NCBI GenBank assembly: GCA_035510695.1
Contig: DATKGO010000052.1
Span: 1 to 13,197 of the forward strand
Reading direction: 5' to 3'
Length of the DNA: 13,197 bases
Source of the DNA: DAIDHK01 sp035510695
GTDB lineage: Bacteria > Patescibacteriota > Microgenomatia > Levybacterales > UBA12049
Shown here: one piece after another, positions 6,148 to 13,197 of the stretch
Layout: every line of letters starts with the position of its first letter
Position numbering within the stretch: the stretch's first letter is position 1
Notes under the pieces: model-generated
Database searches by the model: none
Told to the model about the DNA's origin: nothing
The model's input: the letters and a program-made list of their open reading frames with translations, nothing else
Position numbers and translations under genes: made by a program

Positions 6148-7858
6148 ACGATTCCTTTCTGATTATTGTTATTATAACAATAATTAACACAGCTATACCA
6201 GTAAGAGATATAAAATTGGCTATATTTTCCATAAAAGTTGACATGAAGATGAATCTAACCTGCTGAGAGCCTGCGGGAAGACTAAGTAAATATCCGTTTA
6301 CATCTGTTTCGGGCACAATACCAACATTGTTTAGAAATACTTTCCAGCCTGGAAACGGAGCAAGATGTACTAAAATTTTCTGAGTTTTTAGGGAATATGT
6401 CGTAAATTCGATGTTATTTGCGCTCTGCTTAAGATTCTTGACTAAAATTTGACTGCTACCTGAAATCAAATTATATCTCAATGCCTCAGTTTTATTATTT
6501 GGTTTATAAAACTCCTGCGGCATATATTCATCGGAGGTTTTAGAGGTAGTCCAGAGTAAATTTGTTCTATTCAAATAATAACTGTCTGTAACGGAATAGA
6601 TTGTCTGCGGACGGAAAAGTTTTGCATCGGTAAAAAATGTAACGACAATAATTAATAAACACATAATGGACAATATATAAGGTTTAAATTTAATTCCTGC
6701 AAATAATATCTCAAAAATATAAATACATAATCCACCGGCCAAACTAATGAAAAATATAATTAAAATTAAAAATCTCCAAGGAAATTGGAAAAACGACATA
6801 AAAGAAAACGCATCCCAAAAGGCAACAGACATCTGAAGTGTCAGAAAAATTGATAAAATTAATCCGACATAAATACCTACAATAAGACCAATATTTAATT
6901 TCTTTAATAATTTCTTTCTAATCCTAGAAAAAACCAATCCAAATAAAGAAATTAATGCTAACACGGCAAGAACAATGTGAATTTTTCCTATGCGAAATGA
7001 TAATCCGTCAACACATCCCGGCGCCGATCCACCGAATCCCCAGGGACTATTCCACAACTGCGGTAAGCAAACGAAATTATCATGAAAATCGGATCCACCT
7101 TTCGTAATAGACGCAACATTTGTATCATGCAACTCTGTAATCGCTGGCAGCCAATAAAAAGCCGAAAATAAAATTCCCAAAATAATAATTGCTAGAATTG
7201 CTGCAATATTCATATATTCCCGCCTCCGCCAAGATTTAATAATCAAATAAAGACTGATTAGTAATAATATCGGTGTCACCATAAACGCCGTAAGGTTATG
7301 AGAGATAATTAACAAACCATAACTTACTGAACCCAAAAGAATTGCCAATTTCCTTCTTTTATCAACCAATAAAAAGGAATAGAAAACAAATGGAATTAGG
7401 CTATAAGCGAAAGCTTCGGCCATGTCGCCTCTAACATAAATATCCAAAGCGTGATACGGAGCATACATGTATAAGACTACCGCTACCAAACCCGCAAATC
7501 TGCCAAATAGTTTATTGGCAAGAAGATACATTCCTAAACCGGAAAGTAAAATACCAATTCCAATCATTATTTTGGTAGAAGTAATAAATGAGAAACCTAC
7601 AAAGCTAATCCATGCACCAAGGTAATAAATAAAAGGAGCGTAATAATTAAACATCGGATATCCGTAACCGTAACCCAAATCCGTAGACCAACGTACAGGG
7701 AACATACCATCCATTAAAGCCTTGGCCATCTCATAAACTCTTTGTACCTGCGTATCATCATGCATGGAGAAAAATCCGTTATGGAATAATGGAAAAATTA
7801 AAGGTACTGCTAATAATAACAGCGCGATAAAAATAAAATAATTTATATATCTTTTCAT
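6116..7858 (-). CDS. PTPS-related (PF10131-type) GT-C-like membrane protein, copy 2
   Basis: A 580-residue multi-pass protein. The N-terminal helix (about 7-24) leads to an extracytoplasmic loop with HNGFFSMHDDTQVQRVYEM (26-44), whose D34/D35 occupy the place of the GT-C catalytic acid. Then come FPVRWSTDLGYGYGYPMFNY (53-72) and further on YAPYHALDIYVRGDMAEAFAY, both hallmarks of the group annotated '6-pyruvoyl-tetrahydropterin synthase-related' membrane proteins (the name is historical; this is not a PTPS enzyme). The C-terminal soluble region has TSDEYMP near 440 and FPGWKVF near 503, then a final helix and a basic tail. Probable role: sugar transfer from a polyprenyl-phosphate donor on the outer face (inference). 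It is a paralogue of the upstream gene; ATGA overlap at 7855-7858. Family call good, substrate unknown. Confidence 0.85.
   Translation of the reverse strand: MKRYINYFIFIALLLLAVPLIFPLFHNGFFSMHDDTQVQRVYEMAKALMDGMFPVRWSTDLGYGYGYPMFNYYAPFIYYLGAWISFVGFSFITSTKIMIGIGILLSGLGMYLLANKLFGRFAGLVAVVLYMYAPYHALDIYVRGDMAEAFAYSLIPFVFYSFLLVDKRRKLAILLGSVSYGLLIISHNLTAFMVTPILLLISLYLIIKSWRRREYMNIAAILAIIILGILFSAFYWLPAITELHDTNVASITKGGSDFHDNFVCLPQLWNSPWGFGGSAPGCVDGLSFRIGKIHIVLAVLALISLFGLVFSRIRKKLLKKLNIGLIVGIYVGLILSIFLTLQMSVAFWDAFSFMSFFQFPWRFLILIIFFISLAGGLCIYIFEILFAGIKFKPYILSIMCLLIIVVTFFTDAKLFRPQTIYSVTDSYYLNRTNLLWTTSKTSDEYMPQEFYKPNNKTEALRYNLISGSSQILVKNLKQSANNIEFTTYSLKTQKILVHLAPFPGWKVFLNNVGIVPETDVNGYLLSLPAGSQQVRFIFMSTFMENIANFISLTGIAVLIIVIITIIRKESYADTEKKTFS
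6153..6160 (-). promoter_or_regulatory. Shine-Dalgarno sequence deciding the start at 6147
   Basis: The minus strand reads AGAAAGGA, with 5 nt between it and the ATG at 6147. It is the clearest ribosome binding site in the window and lies inside the coding end of the upstream gene. It supports the 32-nt gene overlap as real and not an over-long ORF call. Confidence 0.65.
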
Positions 7859-9495
7859 TTTTGCTTTCGCTTATTTATTAATGGTAAGGCTAAAAATACA
7901 AAACAACTAATAAAAGAGATTACTGAAACGATATCAGCAAATAATCGCAACGGCGTTTCGGTAAATGTACCGTTTACAATATGATGACCGGATGAAACGG
8001 AAATTTCAATAAGTCCTTGCGGATTATCGTCACTGATTGCAACTGATTGATTATCAACAAACGTTTTCCAACCCGGATAATATATTGTGTTTATCTGCAA
8101 CAAACTTTCTTTACTTGAATCAACGACAACTGAAAACTTTTTGGAATTACTTATTTCTTGTGAAAGATTTGCAGATGCATCAACAAATTTTTGTGCAGGT
8201 CGTAACAAGGGTTTTTGTTTCACCCAAATAGGCGTATATTCATCAGATGAAGTAGTAGTAGCGTCATTGGTAAGATAAAATCCATCTCCCCGGTTTACAT
8301 ATATTGAAGGATGAGCATAAAAAACAACACTCAATACGGCAACTACACCTAAAATAATTATCAATACTTTGTTAGGAAATAAAATAAAAATTCTGCCGGC
8401 AAACAAAGAAATCAGAAATCCCATTACGGCAAGCAATGTCCAGGGATATGTCACTTGATTAAAAAGAGGAAGCGACTTCCACAAAATTAAACTTGGCGAG
8501 AAAAGTAAAAACAAATAAATAATAAAGATAAAACCTAAACCCCAAAATAAAAAATTAGAAAATTCCGACTTAGTAGCATTTTTCTTGAAAAATAAAGAAA
8601 ACAATAATAAAAACACAATAATCAGTTGAGCAAAACCAAGCTGGTGAGAAAAATTATTGGTGCCAAAACCCCAAGAAGAAAAAAGTAAATCAAAAGGCTT
8701 AACAAAATACAAACTCATATCGGCAATCGGAGTAATTGACAAAGCAATTAAATTTTTCTCACTCAATGCGGGTAGCCAAAAAAACGCCGACAAACCGAAA
8801 GACAAAATCAGCATCAATAAATAATTTAAAATTAATTTCTTTCTTTCCTTTTTTTCTGACCAAACGGAAATAAAAACTGTGACAATTATAATCGGTAAGA
8901 ATTCAACTGCCATAATGTTGTGGGACATAACTAATGCGGCAATAAAAATAGAAGCGAAAATTGCTGAAAAAAAATGTTTATTTCTATGTAAATTTAAAAT
9001 AAAATAAAAAATAAGCGGGAAAAGGATAAAAGCAAATGATTCACCGATTGATCCTCTAACATAAAGATCAACAATACGATAAGGATAGTAAATATATAAA
9101 ATCGCACTGGTAAAGGCTATCCACTTATTCCCCCATAATTTATTTGAGAGCAAATACATGAATAAAAACGATAAGGGCACACTTAAGGCAAAAAGTATCT
9201 TTATGCTATCGACAAAATTAATATGCAATAAGTGAATAAAAAATCCCAAGTAATAAGGCAAAGGATAGGCAAATTCAAAAAGCGGATATCCGTAACCGAA
9301 ATTCAGATTGCCACTGTAACGCGGCGGGAATTGTAAATCCTTTAACTCGCGGTACATGTCACCCAGACGAACTACTGCCCATTCTCCATCCTGTGTTGGG
9401 AAAAACCCCGGATGAAAATACGGCAAGATAAGAGGAATTGAAATAATCAAAGAGATAAATAATAAAAGAAGAATTGCTAGATTATTTTTTCGCAT
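7855..9495 (-). CDS. PTPS-related (PF10131-type) GT-C-like membrane protein, copy 1
   Basis: A 546-residue paralogue of the next gene. It keeps the first helix (6-25), the acidic loop FHPGFFPTQDGEWAVVRLGD (27-46, D36 and E38), FPPRYSGNLNFGYGYPLFEF (56-75), then further on YYPYRIVDLYVRGSIGESFAF, and in the soluble C-terminal part SSDEYTPIW near 417 and YYPGWKTFVDNQ near 473, before a last helix and a basic KRKQK end. The frame is open for 16 more codons upstream to an ATG at 9543. I chose the ATG at 9495 because it puts the start directly before the first membrane helix, matches the paralogue's N-terminus, and cuts the overlap with the PMT-like gene from 62 to 14 nt. No Shine-Dalgarno sequence is visible, so translation is probably coupled. 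Likely a lipid-sugar-dependent transferase acting outside the membrane; specificity unknown. Confidence 0.85.
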   Translation of the reverse strand: MRKNNLAILLLLFISLIISIPLILPYFHPGFFPTQDGEWAVVRLGDMYRELKDLQFPPRYSGNLNFGYGYPLFEFAYPLPYYLGFFIHLLHINFVDSIKILFALSVPLSFLFMYLLSNKLWGNKWIAFTSAILYIYYPYRIVDLYVRGSIGESFAFILFPLIFYFILNLHRNKHFFSAIFASIFIAALVMSHNIMAVEFLPIIIVTVFISVWSEKKERKKLILNYLLMLILSFGLSAFFWLPALSEKNLIALSITPIADMSLYFVKPFDLLFSSWGFGTNNFSHQLGFAQLIIVFLLLFSLFFKKNATKSEFSNFLFWGLGFIFIIYLFLLFSPSLILWKSLPLFNQVTYPWTLLAVMGFLISLFAGRIFILFPNKVLIIILGVVAVLSVVFYAHPSIYVNRGDGFYLTNDATTTSSDEYTPIWVKQKPLLRPAQKFVDASANLSQEISNSKKFSVVVDSSKESLLQINTIYYPGWKTFVDNQSVAISDDNPQGLIEISVSSGHHIVNGTFTETPLRLFADIVSVISFISCFVFLALPLINKRKQK

Positions 9496-11047
9496 ATACC
9501 GCAGGACTGTTGAATTTATACAAATCAACATGAACACTGCCATTATTTTTACTGATAGAAAAAACTTGTGTTACCGGCCAACCAACCGGAGCGACACCGG
9601 TTAAAGGACAGTTGTCACAGGGTTGATAAAAATACATATAAACAGGCATTGTTTTGGCTAAGGCCAACAAATCTGCCGGAGGAGTTTTTTCAATCGGCCA
9701 ATATGATTTTGTGGCCACGTTTGGATCTCCCTGAAAATACATTTCAAACGAAAACGGCATTAGACCAAACGTCCCTTGTGTCGCCAAAATTACTTTTTGA
9801 TTCACGGATTGTGATTTAATATAATCAATTGCTTCTTTCACTCCCCAACCCGAGGGCCATGATCCGACATATTGACCTTTATCTATTGTTGGAATCGGAG
9901 CGTTTAGCGGATCCGTGATCCACATATAAGAAACATAAGCGGAAGGAAGGATGACTAATATGAAAAGTATCGTAGTAACGGCAGCATAATTTAAGTGTTT
10001 GAAAGCTCCTGAAAGCCTTTTACCGCTCTCAATTATTCCCAAAGCGATTATTGGCAATAAGACAACCGTCATAAAAAGTATATAACGCGGAAATAAAACT
10101 TTTCCAAACGCACCGGTATATAAAAAAGGCAACAAGAAATAGATCGCTAAAACAGCCTTTTCTTTCCAATATGAACCAATAGCTAGTCCTATGAGCAAAA
10201 AAACAACAGATAAAACATTTAAATATTGAATAAACCACCCCAGCATGCCGTGCAAATTCCATAGAAATAGTGAGACTTTCCAATCAAGGGGATGCTGTAA
10301 CCATTCATTTAGAGTATAAAGAAAAACATCATTTTTCGTGGCAATTGTTCCATAAAATGGAGACAAACGTAAAATCCCATACATTAGATTTCCGATAATT
10401 ACTGCTATTATTCCAAAACCTATAAATCTAATTAGTTTTTGTTTTAAATCTTGCTGATGGAAATTAAAAAGAAAAAGTGTAAACGGCAATAATGCCATAC
10501 TGATAAATCCGCCGGATTTAGTCAAAACGCTGGCACCTAAAATAAATCCCAAATTATAACTCCTGGTTAAACTTACCTTTCGGACAAACAAAATGGAAAA
10601 ATACAAGGCCCAGATATAAAGCATAGCAACCATACTGTCATAAATTGCCAACCGGTCATGAATTAAAGCCAATGGATAAAAGACGTATAACAAAGCTGAT
10701 AAAAAACTTACTGTTTTATTTTTAAATAATTCCCAGCTCAATAACCATAATCCGATAATACTGCCGGCTCCGGCCAATACGGATAATAATCTACCTGCAG
10801 TAAGGGGATCCTGAATAAATTTAAGAAAAAACATCATGATCCAAATAAAAAGGGGCTGTTTGCCATCCGTTAAGGAAATAAAGCGCCAATTTGCATCATG
10901 CAGGGCAATCTGTGCCCAACGGATATAGATTGCTTCATCGGTAAAAATCGGTAAATTGGTCAAAAAGAGCAAACGGGAGACAAAATAAAGAACAAAAATT
11001 AATATGCCAATTATAATTTCTACTTTGTACAGTTTAATTAATTGCAT
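9482..11047 (-). CDS. PMT/ArnT-like GT-C glycosyltransferase (GT39/GT83 type)
   Basis: A 521-residue integral membrane protein with about 10-12 hydrophobic segments. The first extracytoplasmic loop carries the acidic catalytic-type motif PIFTDEAIYIRWA (33-45, D37/E38), followed by DGKQPLFIW (61-69), AGRLLSVLAG (84-93), and IHDRLAIYDSMVAMLYIWAL (129-148). These are typical of the dolichyl-P-mannose:protein mannosyltransferase / ArnT superfamily, which uses polyprenyl-phosphate sugars. It could glycosylate proteins or a lipid-linked glycan. The last 100 or so residues form a soluble domain with a cysteine pair, PCDNCPLTG. The ATG at 11047 is set by a promoter 6 nt upstream. It is the first gene of the long downstream unit and the only minus-strand gene after 13010 and before the GT4 gene that does not overlap its predecessor. 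Length is normal for the family. Confidence 0.88.
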   Translation of the reverse strand: MQLIKLYKVEIIIGILIFVLYFVSRLLFLTNLPIFTDEAIYIRWAQIALHDANWRFISLTDGKQPLFIWIMMFFLKFIQDPLTAGRLLSVLAGAGSIIGLWLLSWELFKNKTVSFLSALLYVFYPLALIHDRLAIYDSMVAMLYIWALYFSILFVRKVSLTRSYNLGFILGASVLTKSGGFISMALLPFTLFLFNFHQQDLKQKLIRFIGFGIIAVIIGNLMYGILRLSPFYGTIATKNDVFLYTLNEWLQHPLDWKVSLFLWNLHGMLGWFIQYLNVLSVVFLLIGLAIGSYWKEKAVLAIYFLLPFLYTGAFGKVLFPRYILFMTVVLLPIIALGIIESGKRLSGAFKHLNYAAVTTILFILVILPSAYVSYMWITDPLNAPIPTIDKGQYVGSWPSGWGVKEAIDYIKSQSVNQKVILATQGTFGLMPFSFEMYFQGDPNVATKSYWPIEKTPPADLLALAKTMPVYMYFYQPCDNCPLTGVAPVGWPVTQVFSISKNNGSVHVDLYKFNSPAVYAKK

Positions 11048-11053
11048 AGTTCA

Positions 11054-11082
11054 ATTATAGAAACTTAAGCTTTGATTAGCAA
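11054..11082 (-). promoter_or_regulatory. Internal operon promoter upstream of the PMT-like gene, leaderless spacing
   Basis: Minus strand: TTGCTA at 11082-11077 (4 of 6 to TTGACA), a 17-nt spacer, and a perfect TATAAT at 11059-11054. Six nt (TGAACT) follow before the ATG at 11047. The -35 lies inside the coding end of the GT87-like gene and the -10 in the 17-nt gap, the only gap between genes of this minus-strand run. No Shine-Dalgarno sequence is seen. Confidence 0.7.
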
Positions 11083-12249
11083 ACGCTTTGTTTTAAATAA
11101 TAAAAATCCGACGCATATAATAAGAGATAATACACTAAGCCAATAATAAACCGCCGATTGAAGCAAAAAAAGCGGCGAATGCCAACTGCCGGTGTACAAA
11201 AAAGATAAATAAATACCTAAGGCCAAAATTGCAATTACAGAAGTAACAATTTGTAAAACCTTTTTCGTGGGAATTAAGGGTAAAAAGACCAATAAATATA
11301 AAAGATACCAAGGCTGGAAATTAGTTCTGAAAATTACGAAAAACAACGGAATAAGCATTAACAAAAAAGTGATAAAAAAATTATTTCTCCAATCAATCTT
11401 ACCAAATTCCTTACGCTTTAATAATACAATTATGAAAAGAGGTAGTAAAAAAACAGTGGCAAATTTAATTCCTATTGATAACAACAATAAAATAAAAGCG
11501 CTGCTGAATTTTTTATCCATTAAACGATAAATTGCCCAAATCGCAAAGAAAAACATGACTCCGTCATTATGTGCCGATACCCCCCATTCAAAAAGCACCA
11601 ACGGATTAAAGGCAAATAAAGCCAATTGATATAAAGGTTTATCCACGCGCATTTTCTCAAGAATCTTATATAAGAAATAAACTGTACCGACATACGAACC
11701 GACAATCAGCAATTTAAAAAGATAAAAAGTCAGAAGAAAATAATTAAAACCGATAAATGACAATGGGACCGTCAATCCCAACCAAACGGGTCCATAAGGA
11801 TATGTTCTTTGTGTCCAATGCATAAATCCCAGCATGGGATCAGTGGGATAATCCAAGGCTTTATGAATATACGGATTTTGCTGGTAATGCGTCACAATCT
11901 TTGCATCAAAGATGTAATTAAACAAATCATAAGAAAACGCGTTGTAACACAAAATCAAAACTACAGCGGTAATACCTAATATTTTCCAAAATATCGAAGG
12001 AGAAATTTTCTTGGCATTAATTAATTTAAGAATAGCAACATAACTTAAAGTAAAAAAAATAACTAACAAAATAAAAATCAGCGTAGAAAGAGGTCTATTG
12101 AAGTAACCGATATATTGAAACTTTTTTTCAATAATGTATAGCCAAGGGACTCTGGTAATAACCAAACCAAGATCTACTTGTGTATAACTATAAAGTAATA
12201 AACAAATAAGTCCCAAAAAATAAATGACAAAGGAAAAAATATTTCTCAC
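11065..12249 (-). CDS. GT87/MptA-B-like integral membrane glycosyltransferase (GT-C)
   Basis: A 394-residue polytopic protein with roughly 9-11 hydrophobic segments. The key stretch is SYDLFNYIFDAKIVTHYQQN (106-125) followed by PYIH, then RTYPYGPVWL (148-157), FNPLVLFEWGVSAHNDGVMF (214-233) and NFQPWYLLYLLVFLPL (310-325). The 'YD.F.Y..D....H...NPY', 'YPYGP.WL' and 'HND' patterns fit polyprenol-phosphomannose-dependent alpha-mannosyltransferases (MptA/MptB, GT87 and relatives). It probably uses the lipid-sugar made by the gene just upstream, with which it is coupled. Start is GTG at 12249, overlapping the upstream stop as GTGA (12246-12249). Mannose specificity is inferred from family resemblance only. 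It ends 17 nt before the PMT-like gene and its 3' end contains that gene's -35 element. Confidence 0.82.
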   Translation of the reverse strand: MRNIFSFVIYFLGLICLLLYSYTQVDLGLVITRVPWLYIIEKKFQYIGYFNRPLSTLIFILLVIFFTLSYVAILKLINAKKISPSIFWKILGITAVVLILCYNAFSYDLFNYIFDAKIVTHYQQNPYIHKALDYPTDPMLGFMHWTQRTYPYGPVWLGLTVPLSFIGFNYFLLTFYLFKLLIVGSYVGTVYFLYKILEKMRVDKPLYQLALFAFNPLVLFEWGVSAHNDGVMFFFAIWAIYRLMDKKFSSAFILLLLSIGIKFATVFLLPLFIIVLLKRKEFGKIDWRNNFFITFLLMLIPLFFVIFRTNFQPWYLLYLLVFLPLIPTKKVLQIVTSVIAILALGIYLSFLYTGSWHSPLFLLQSAVYYWLSVLSLIICVGFLLFKTKRLLIKA

Positions 12250-13010
12250 AAGTTTTTATAAACTCCCGCTATAATATTTTTTCGGATAGTTAGCAAATCG
12301 ACAACACCCATAATGGAATCCTTAATAATATTTACCCTTCTTGTTTCAACATGTAGCCAATTAACCGGAACTTCTTTAACTTTATAGCCGCTGCTTTGAC
12401 TTAAATACAGTAATTCTACATCAAAACCGGAAGTTACAGCCGATCCTGATACTTCCTTATAACCATGATGTAACGTATTTAATTTAGTAAACAAATCTTT
12501 GGCAGACGGTGAGGTAAAAGCCTTAAAACCGCACTGCGTATCTGAAATATTTTTAATTCCAACAATTATTTGGGTTAATAAAATTGATGCGTGAGAAACA
12601 ATTCGCCGCGTCATTGGCGCGCCTATGCGTCGGCCGGCTCGGGATCCAATCACAACATCGTAACCCTCCTTAAAATAAGGCAACAATTTATCCAATTCTT
12701 CAATTGGCGTAGCCTGATCCATATCGGTAAACAAAACGATTTTCCCTGTCGATTTAAGCACACCTGCCGTAACCGCCCCAGCTTTACCCGTATGTTTATC
12801 TTTTAAAAGAGAAAATCCCTTATTTTCACCTATAAACTTTTCAATAAAATTAACGCTGCCGTCTGTCGATCCGTCATCAACAATAATTACTTCATATGTA
12901 AATTGTTTTTTTTGTAAATATTTATTTACCTTATCCAATACGCCTTTTTGCAGATTTGCCATCTCGTCAAAACAAGGAATTATAACTGAGAGGAAAAGCG
13001 GTTGTTCCAT
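12246..13010 (-). CDS. Polyprenyl-phosphate hexose (mannose-type) synthase-like GT2
   Basis: A 254-residue single-domain GT-A enzyme without membrane helices, the same length as its paralogue at 5383-6147. Motifs: FLSVIIPCFDEMANLQKGVL (6-25), VIIVDDGSTDGS (41-52), the metal site FTDMDQATPIEEL (94-106, D96/D98), IGSRAGRRIG (121-130), SDTQCGFKAF (156-165) and TSGFDVELLYLS (193-204). This is the DPM1/DPG-synthase pattern: transfer of hexose from a nucleotide donor to polyprenyl phosphate at the cytoplasmic face. The open frame runs 38 codons further upstream to 13124, but that part is not conserved in look (Tyr/His/Cys-rich) and overlaps the promoter. The ATG at 13010 stands right before the first strand and 6 nt after a TATAAT. 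It is coupled (GTGA) to the GT87-like gene, so the two probably act as donor-maker and donor-user. Confidence 0.88.
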   Translation of the reverse strand: MEQPLFLSVIIPCFDEMANLQKGVLDKVNKYLQKKQFTYEVIIVDDGSTDGSVNFIEKFIGENKGFSLLKDKHTGKAGAVTAGVLKSTGKIVLFTDMDQATPIEELDKLLPYFKEGYDVVIGSRAGRRIGAPMTRRIVSHASILLTQIIVGIKNISDTQCGFKAFTSPSAKDLFTKLNTLHHGYKEVSGSAVTSGFDVELLYLSQSSGYKVKEVPVNWLHVETRRVNIIKDSIMGVVDLLTIRKNIIAGVYKNL

Positions 13011-13016
13011 GATAAA

Positions 13017-13045
13017 ATTATACACTACCAAATGCACATAAACAA
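13017..13045 (-). promoter_or_regulatory. Promoter at the head of the glycan cluster, leaderless spacing
   Basis: Minus strand: TTGTTT at 13045-13040 (3 of 6 to TTGACA), a 17-nt spacer, and a perfect TATAAT at 13022-13017. Six nt (TTTATC) follow before the ATG at 13010. This places the transcription start at or next to the A of the ATG and decides the start codon against the upstream-extended frame. Confidence 0.7.
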
Positions 13046-13157
13046 ACAGCTCAGTGACGTAGAAGGTACAATACATAATGTGCATAAGTATATAGAACCG
13101 GTGCACGAGTTTTTGAAGGCACAAAAAAAGCAGAGAAGCGGTAAACTAAATGTGTGA
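13032..13157 (+). CDS. Doubtful 41-codon ORF in the upstream intergenic region
   Basis: A plus-strand frame from ATG at 13032 to TGA at 13157 would code a 41-residue, helical, Lys/His-rich peptide (starting MHINKQLSDVEGTIHNVHKY). I do not recognise it. A weak -10-like TACACT lies 5 nt upstream of the ATG, divergent from the glycan-cluster promoter, and the ORF's end runs into the left arm of the hairpin at 13126-13186. There is no Shine-Dalgarno sequence. It may be a chance ORF. Confidence 0.15.
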   Translation: MHINKQLSDVEGTIHNVHKYIEPVHEFLKAQKKQRSGKLNV

Positions 13158-13186
13158 AAGAAAATCTACCGGATTTTTCTGCTTTT
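13123..13186 (-). terminator. Long inverted repeat; possible Rho-independent terminator of an upstream minus-strand gene
   Basis: Arms at 13126-13143 and 13167-13186 pair as AAAAGCAGA with TCTGCTTTT and CGGTA with TACCG, around a 23-nt loop. On the minus strand the structure ends in a seven-T run (13129-13123), as in an intrinsic terminator for a gene lying beyond the right edge. On the plus strand two extra G-U pairs and two A-U pairs would join the two stem parts into an almost continuous 18-bp stem with a 2-nt bulge, but no T-run follows it. It could also be a structured RNA or a mobile-element end. Confidence 0.4.
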
Positions 13187-13197
13187 GTACTTCCAAT

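Noticed and set aside
9496..9543. Upstream start for PTPS-related copy 1
   Set aside because: It adds 16 residues before the expected signal-anchor helix and lengthens the overlap with the PMT-like gene to 62 nt; the paralogue begins at the position matching 9495.
10029..10283. Minus-strand ORFs of 84 codons (here) and 61 codons (11520-11705)
   Set aside because: They lie in other frames inside the PMT-like and GT87-like genes, whose own frames carry clear family motifs.
13011..13124. N-terminal 38-codon extension of the lipid-sugar synthase gene
   Set aside because: It covers the TTGTTT/TATAAT promoter, codes an odd Tyr/His/Cys-rich stretch, and the ATG at 13010 lies exactly where GT2 enzymes of this group begin.
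1..13197. Alternative genetic code (TGA as glycine)
   Set aside because: Frames of 250-580 codons lack internal TGA, and TGA serves as stop at ATGA/GTGA junctions where the proteins end at natural lengths.
1..13197. tRNA, rRNA, transposase or riboswitch
   Set aside because: I saw no cloverleaf, conserved rRNA stretch, transposase motif or recognisable riboswitch core; almost all the DNA is protein-coding.

Overview
The window is AT-rich (about one third G+C by eye) and densely packed. It is almost entirely a cell-surface glycan gene cluster on the minus strand. The dense, overlapping bacterial genes, a small membrane protein that I recognise as DUF5652-like, a WaaE-like / PTPS-related / YfhO-like gene mix, and an AT-rich heptamer element embedded in a gene all suggest a Patescibacteria (CPR) genome, most likely Microgenomates-like. 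This placement rests on family knowledge and not on a marker gene: there is no rRNA, tRNA or ribosomal protein here. TGA acts as a normal stop at several ATGA/GTGA junctions, which argues against the Gracilibacteria/SR1 code.

Layout, in transcription order on the minus strand. Unit A starts at 13010: a polyprenyl-phosphate-hexose synthase-like GT2, then a GT87/MptA-B-like integral membrane glycosyltransferase (start 12249). Unit B starts at an internal promoter in the only non-overlapping gap (11048-11064): a PMT/ArnT-like GT-C enzyme, two tandem PTPS-related GT-C-like membrane proteins, a DPG-synthase-like GT2, an oligosaccharide flippase, and two tandem WaaE-like GT2 enzymes, ending at 2243. 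A single plus-strand gene (1956-2219, DUF5652-like) converges on that end. It is divergent from unit C, a GT4 glycosyltransferase (1892-834) coupled to a YfhO-like membrane protein that runs off the left edge of the window (837-1). The right end (13011-13197) is non-coding apart from a doubtful small ORF, and holds a hairpin/terminator-like inverted repeat.

How the genes could work together (inference): cytoplasmic GT2/GT4 enzymes build a lipid-linked glycan, the flippase turns it over, the two polyprenyl-phosphate-sugar synthases charge the lipid carrier with single sugars, and the GT-C enzymes use those donors outside the membrane to extend the glycan or decorate proteins. No nucleotide-sugar synthesis genes, oligosaccharyltransferase (PglB/Stt3) or WaaL-type ligase are visible, so the acceptor is unknown.

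Two structural points stand out. First, each of the four genes that does not overlap an upstream gene has a -10 hexamer followed by exactly 6 nt and then the start codon, which predicts leaderless mRNAs; every other gene overlaps its upstream neighbour by 4-32 nt. Second, a 54-nt heptamer-repeat element is carried in frame inside the YfhO-like gene.
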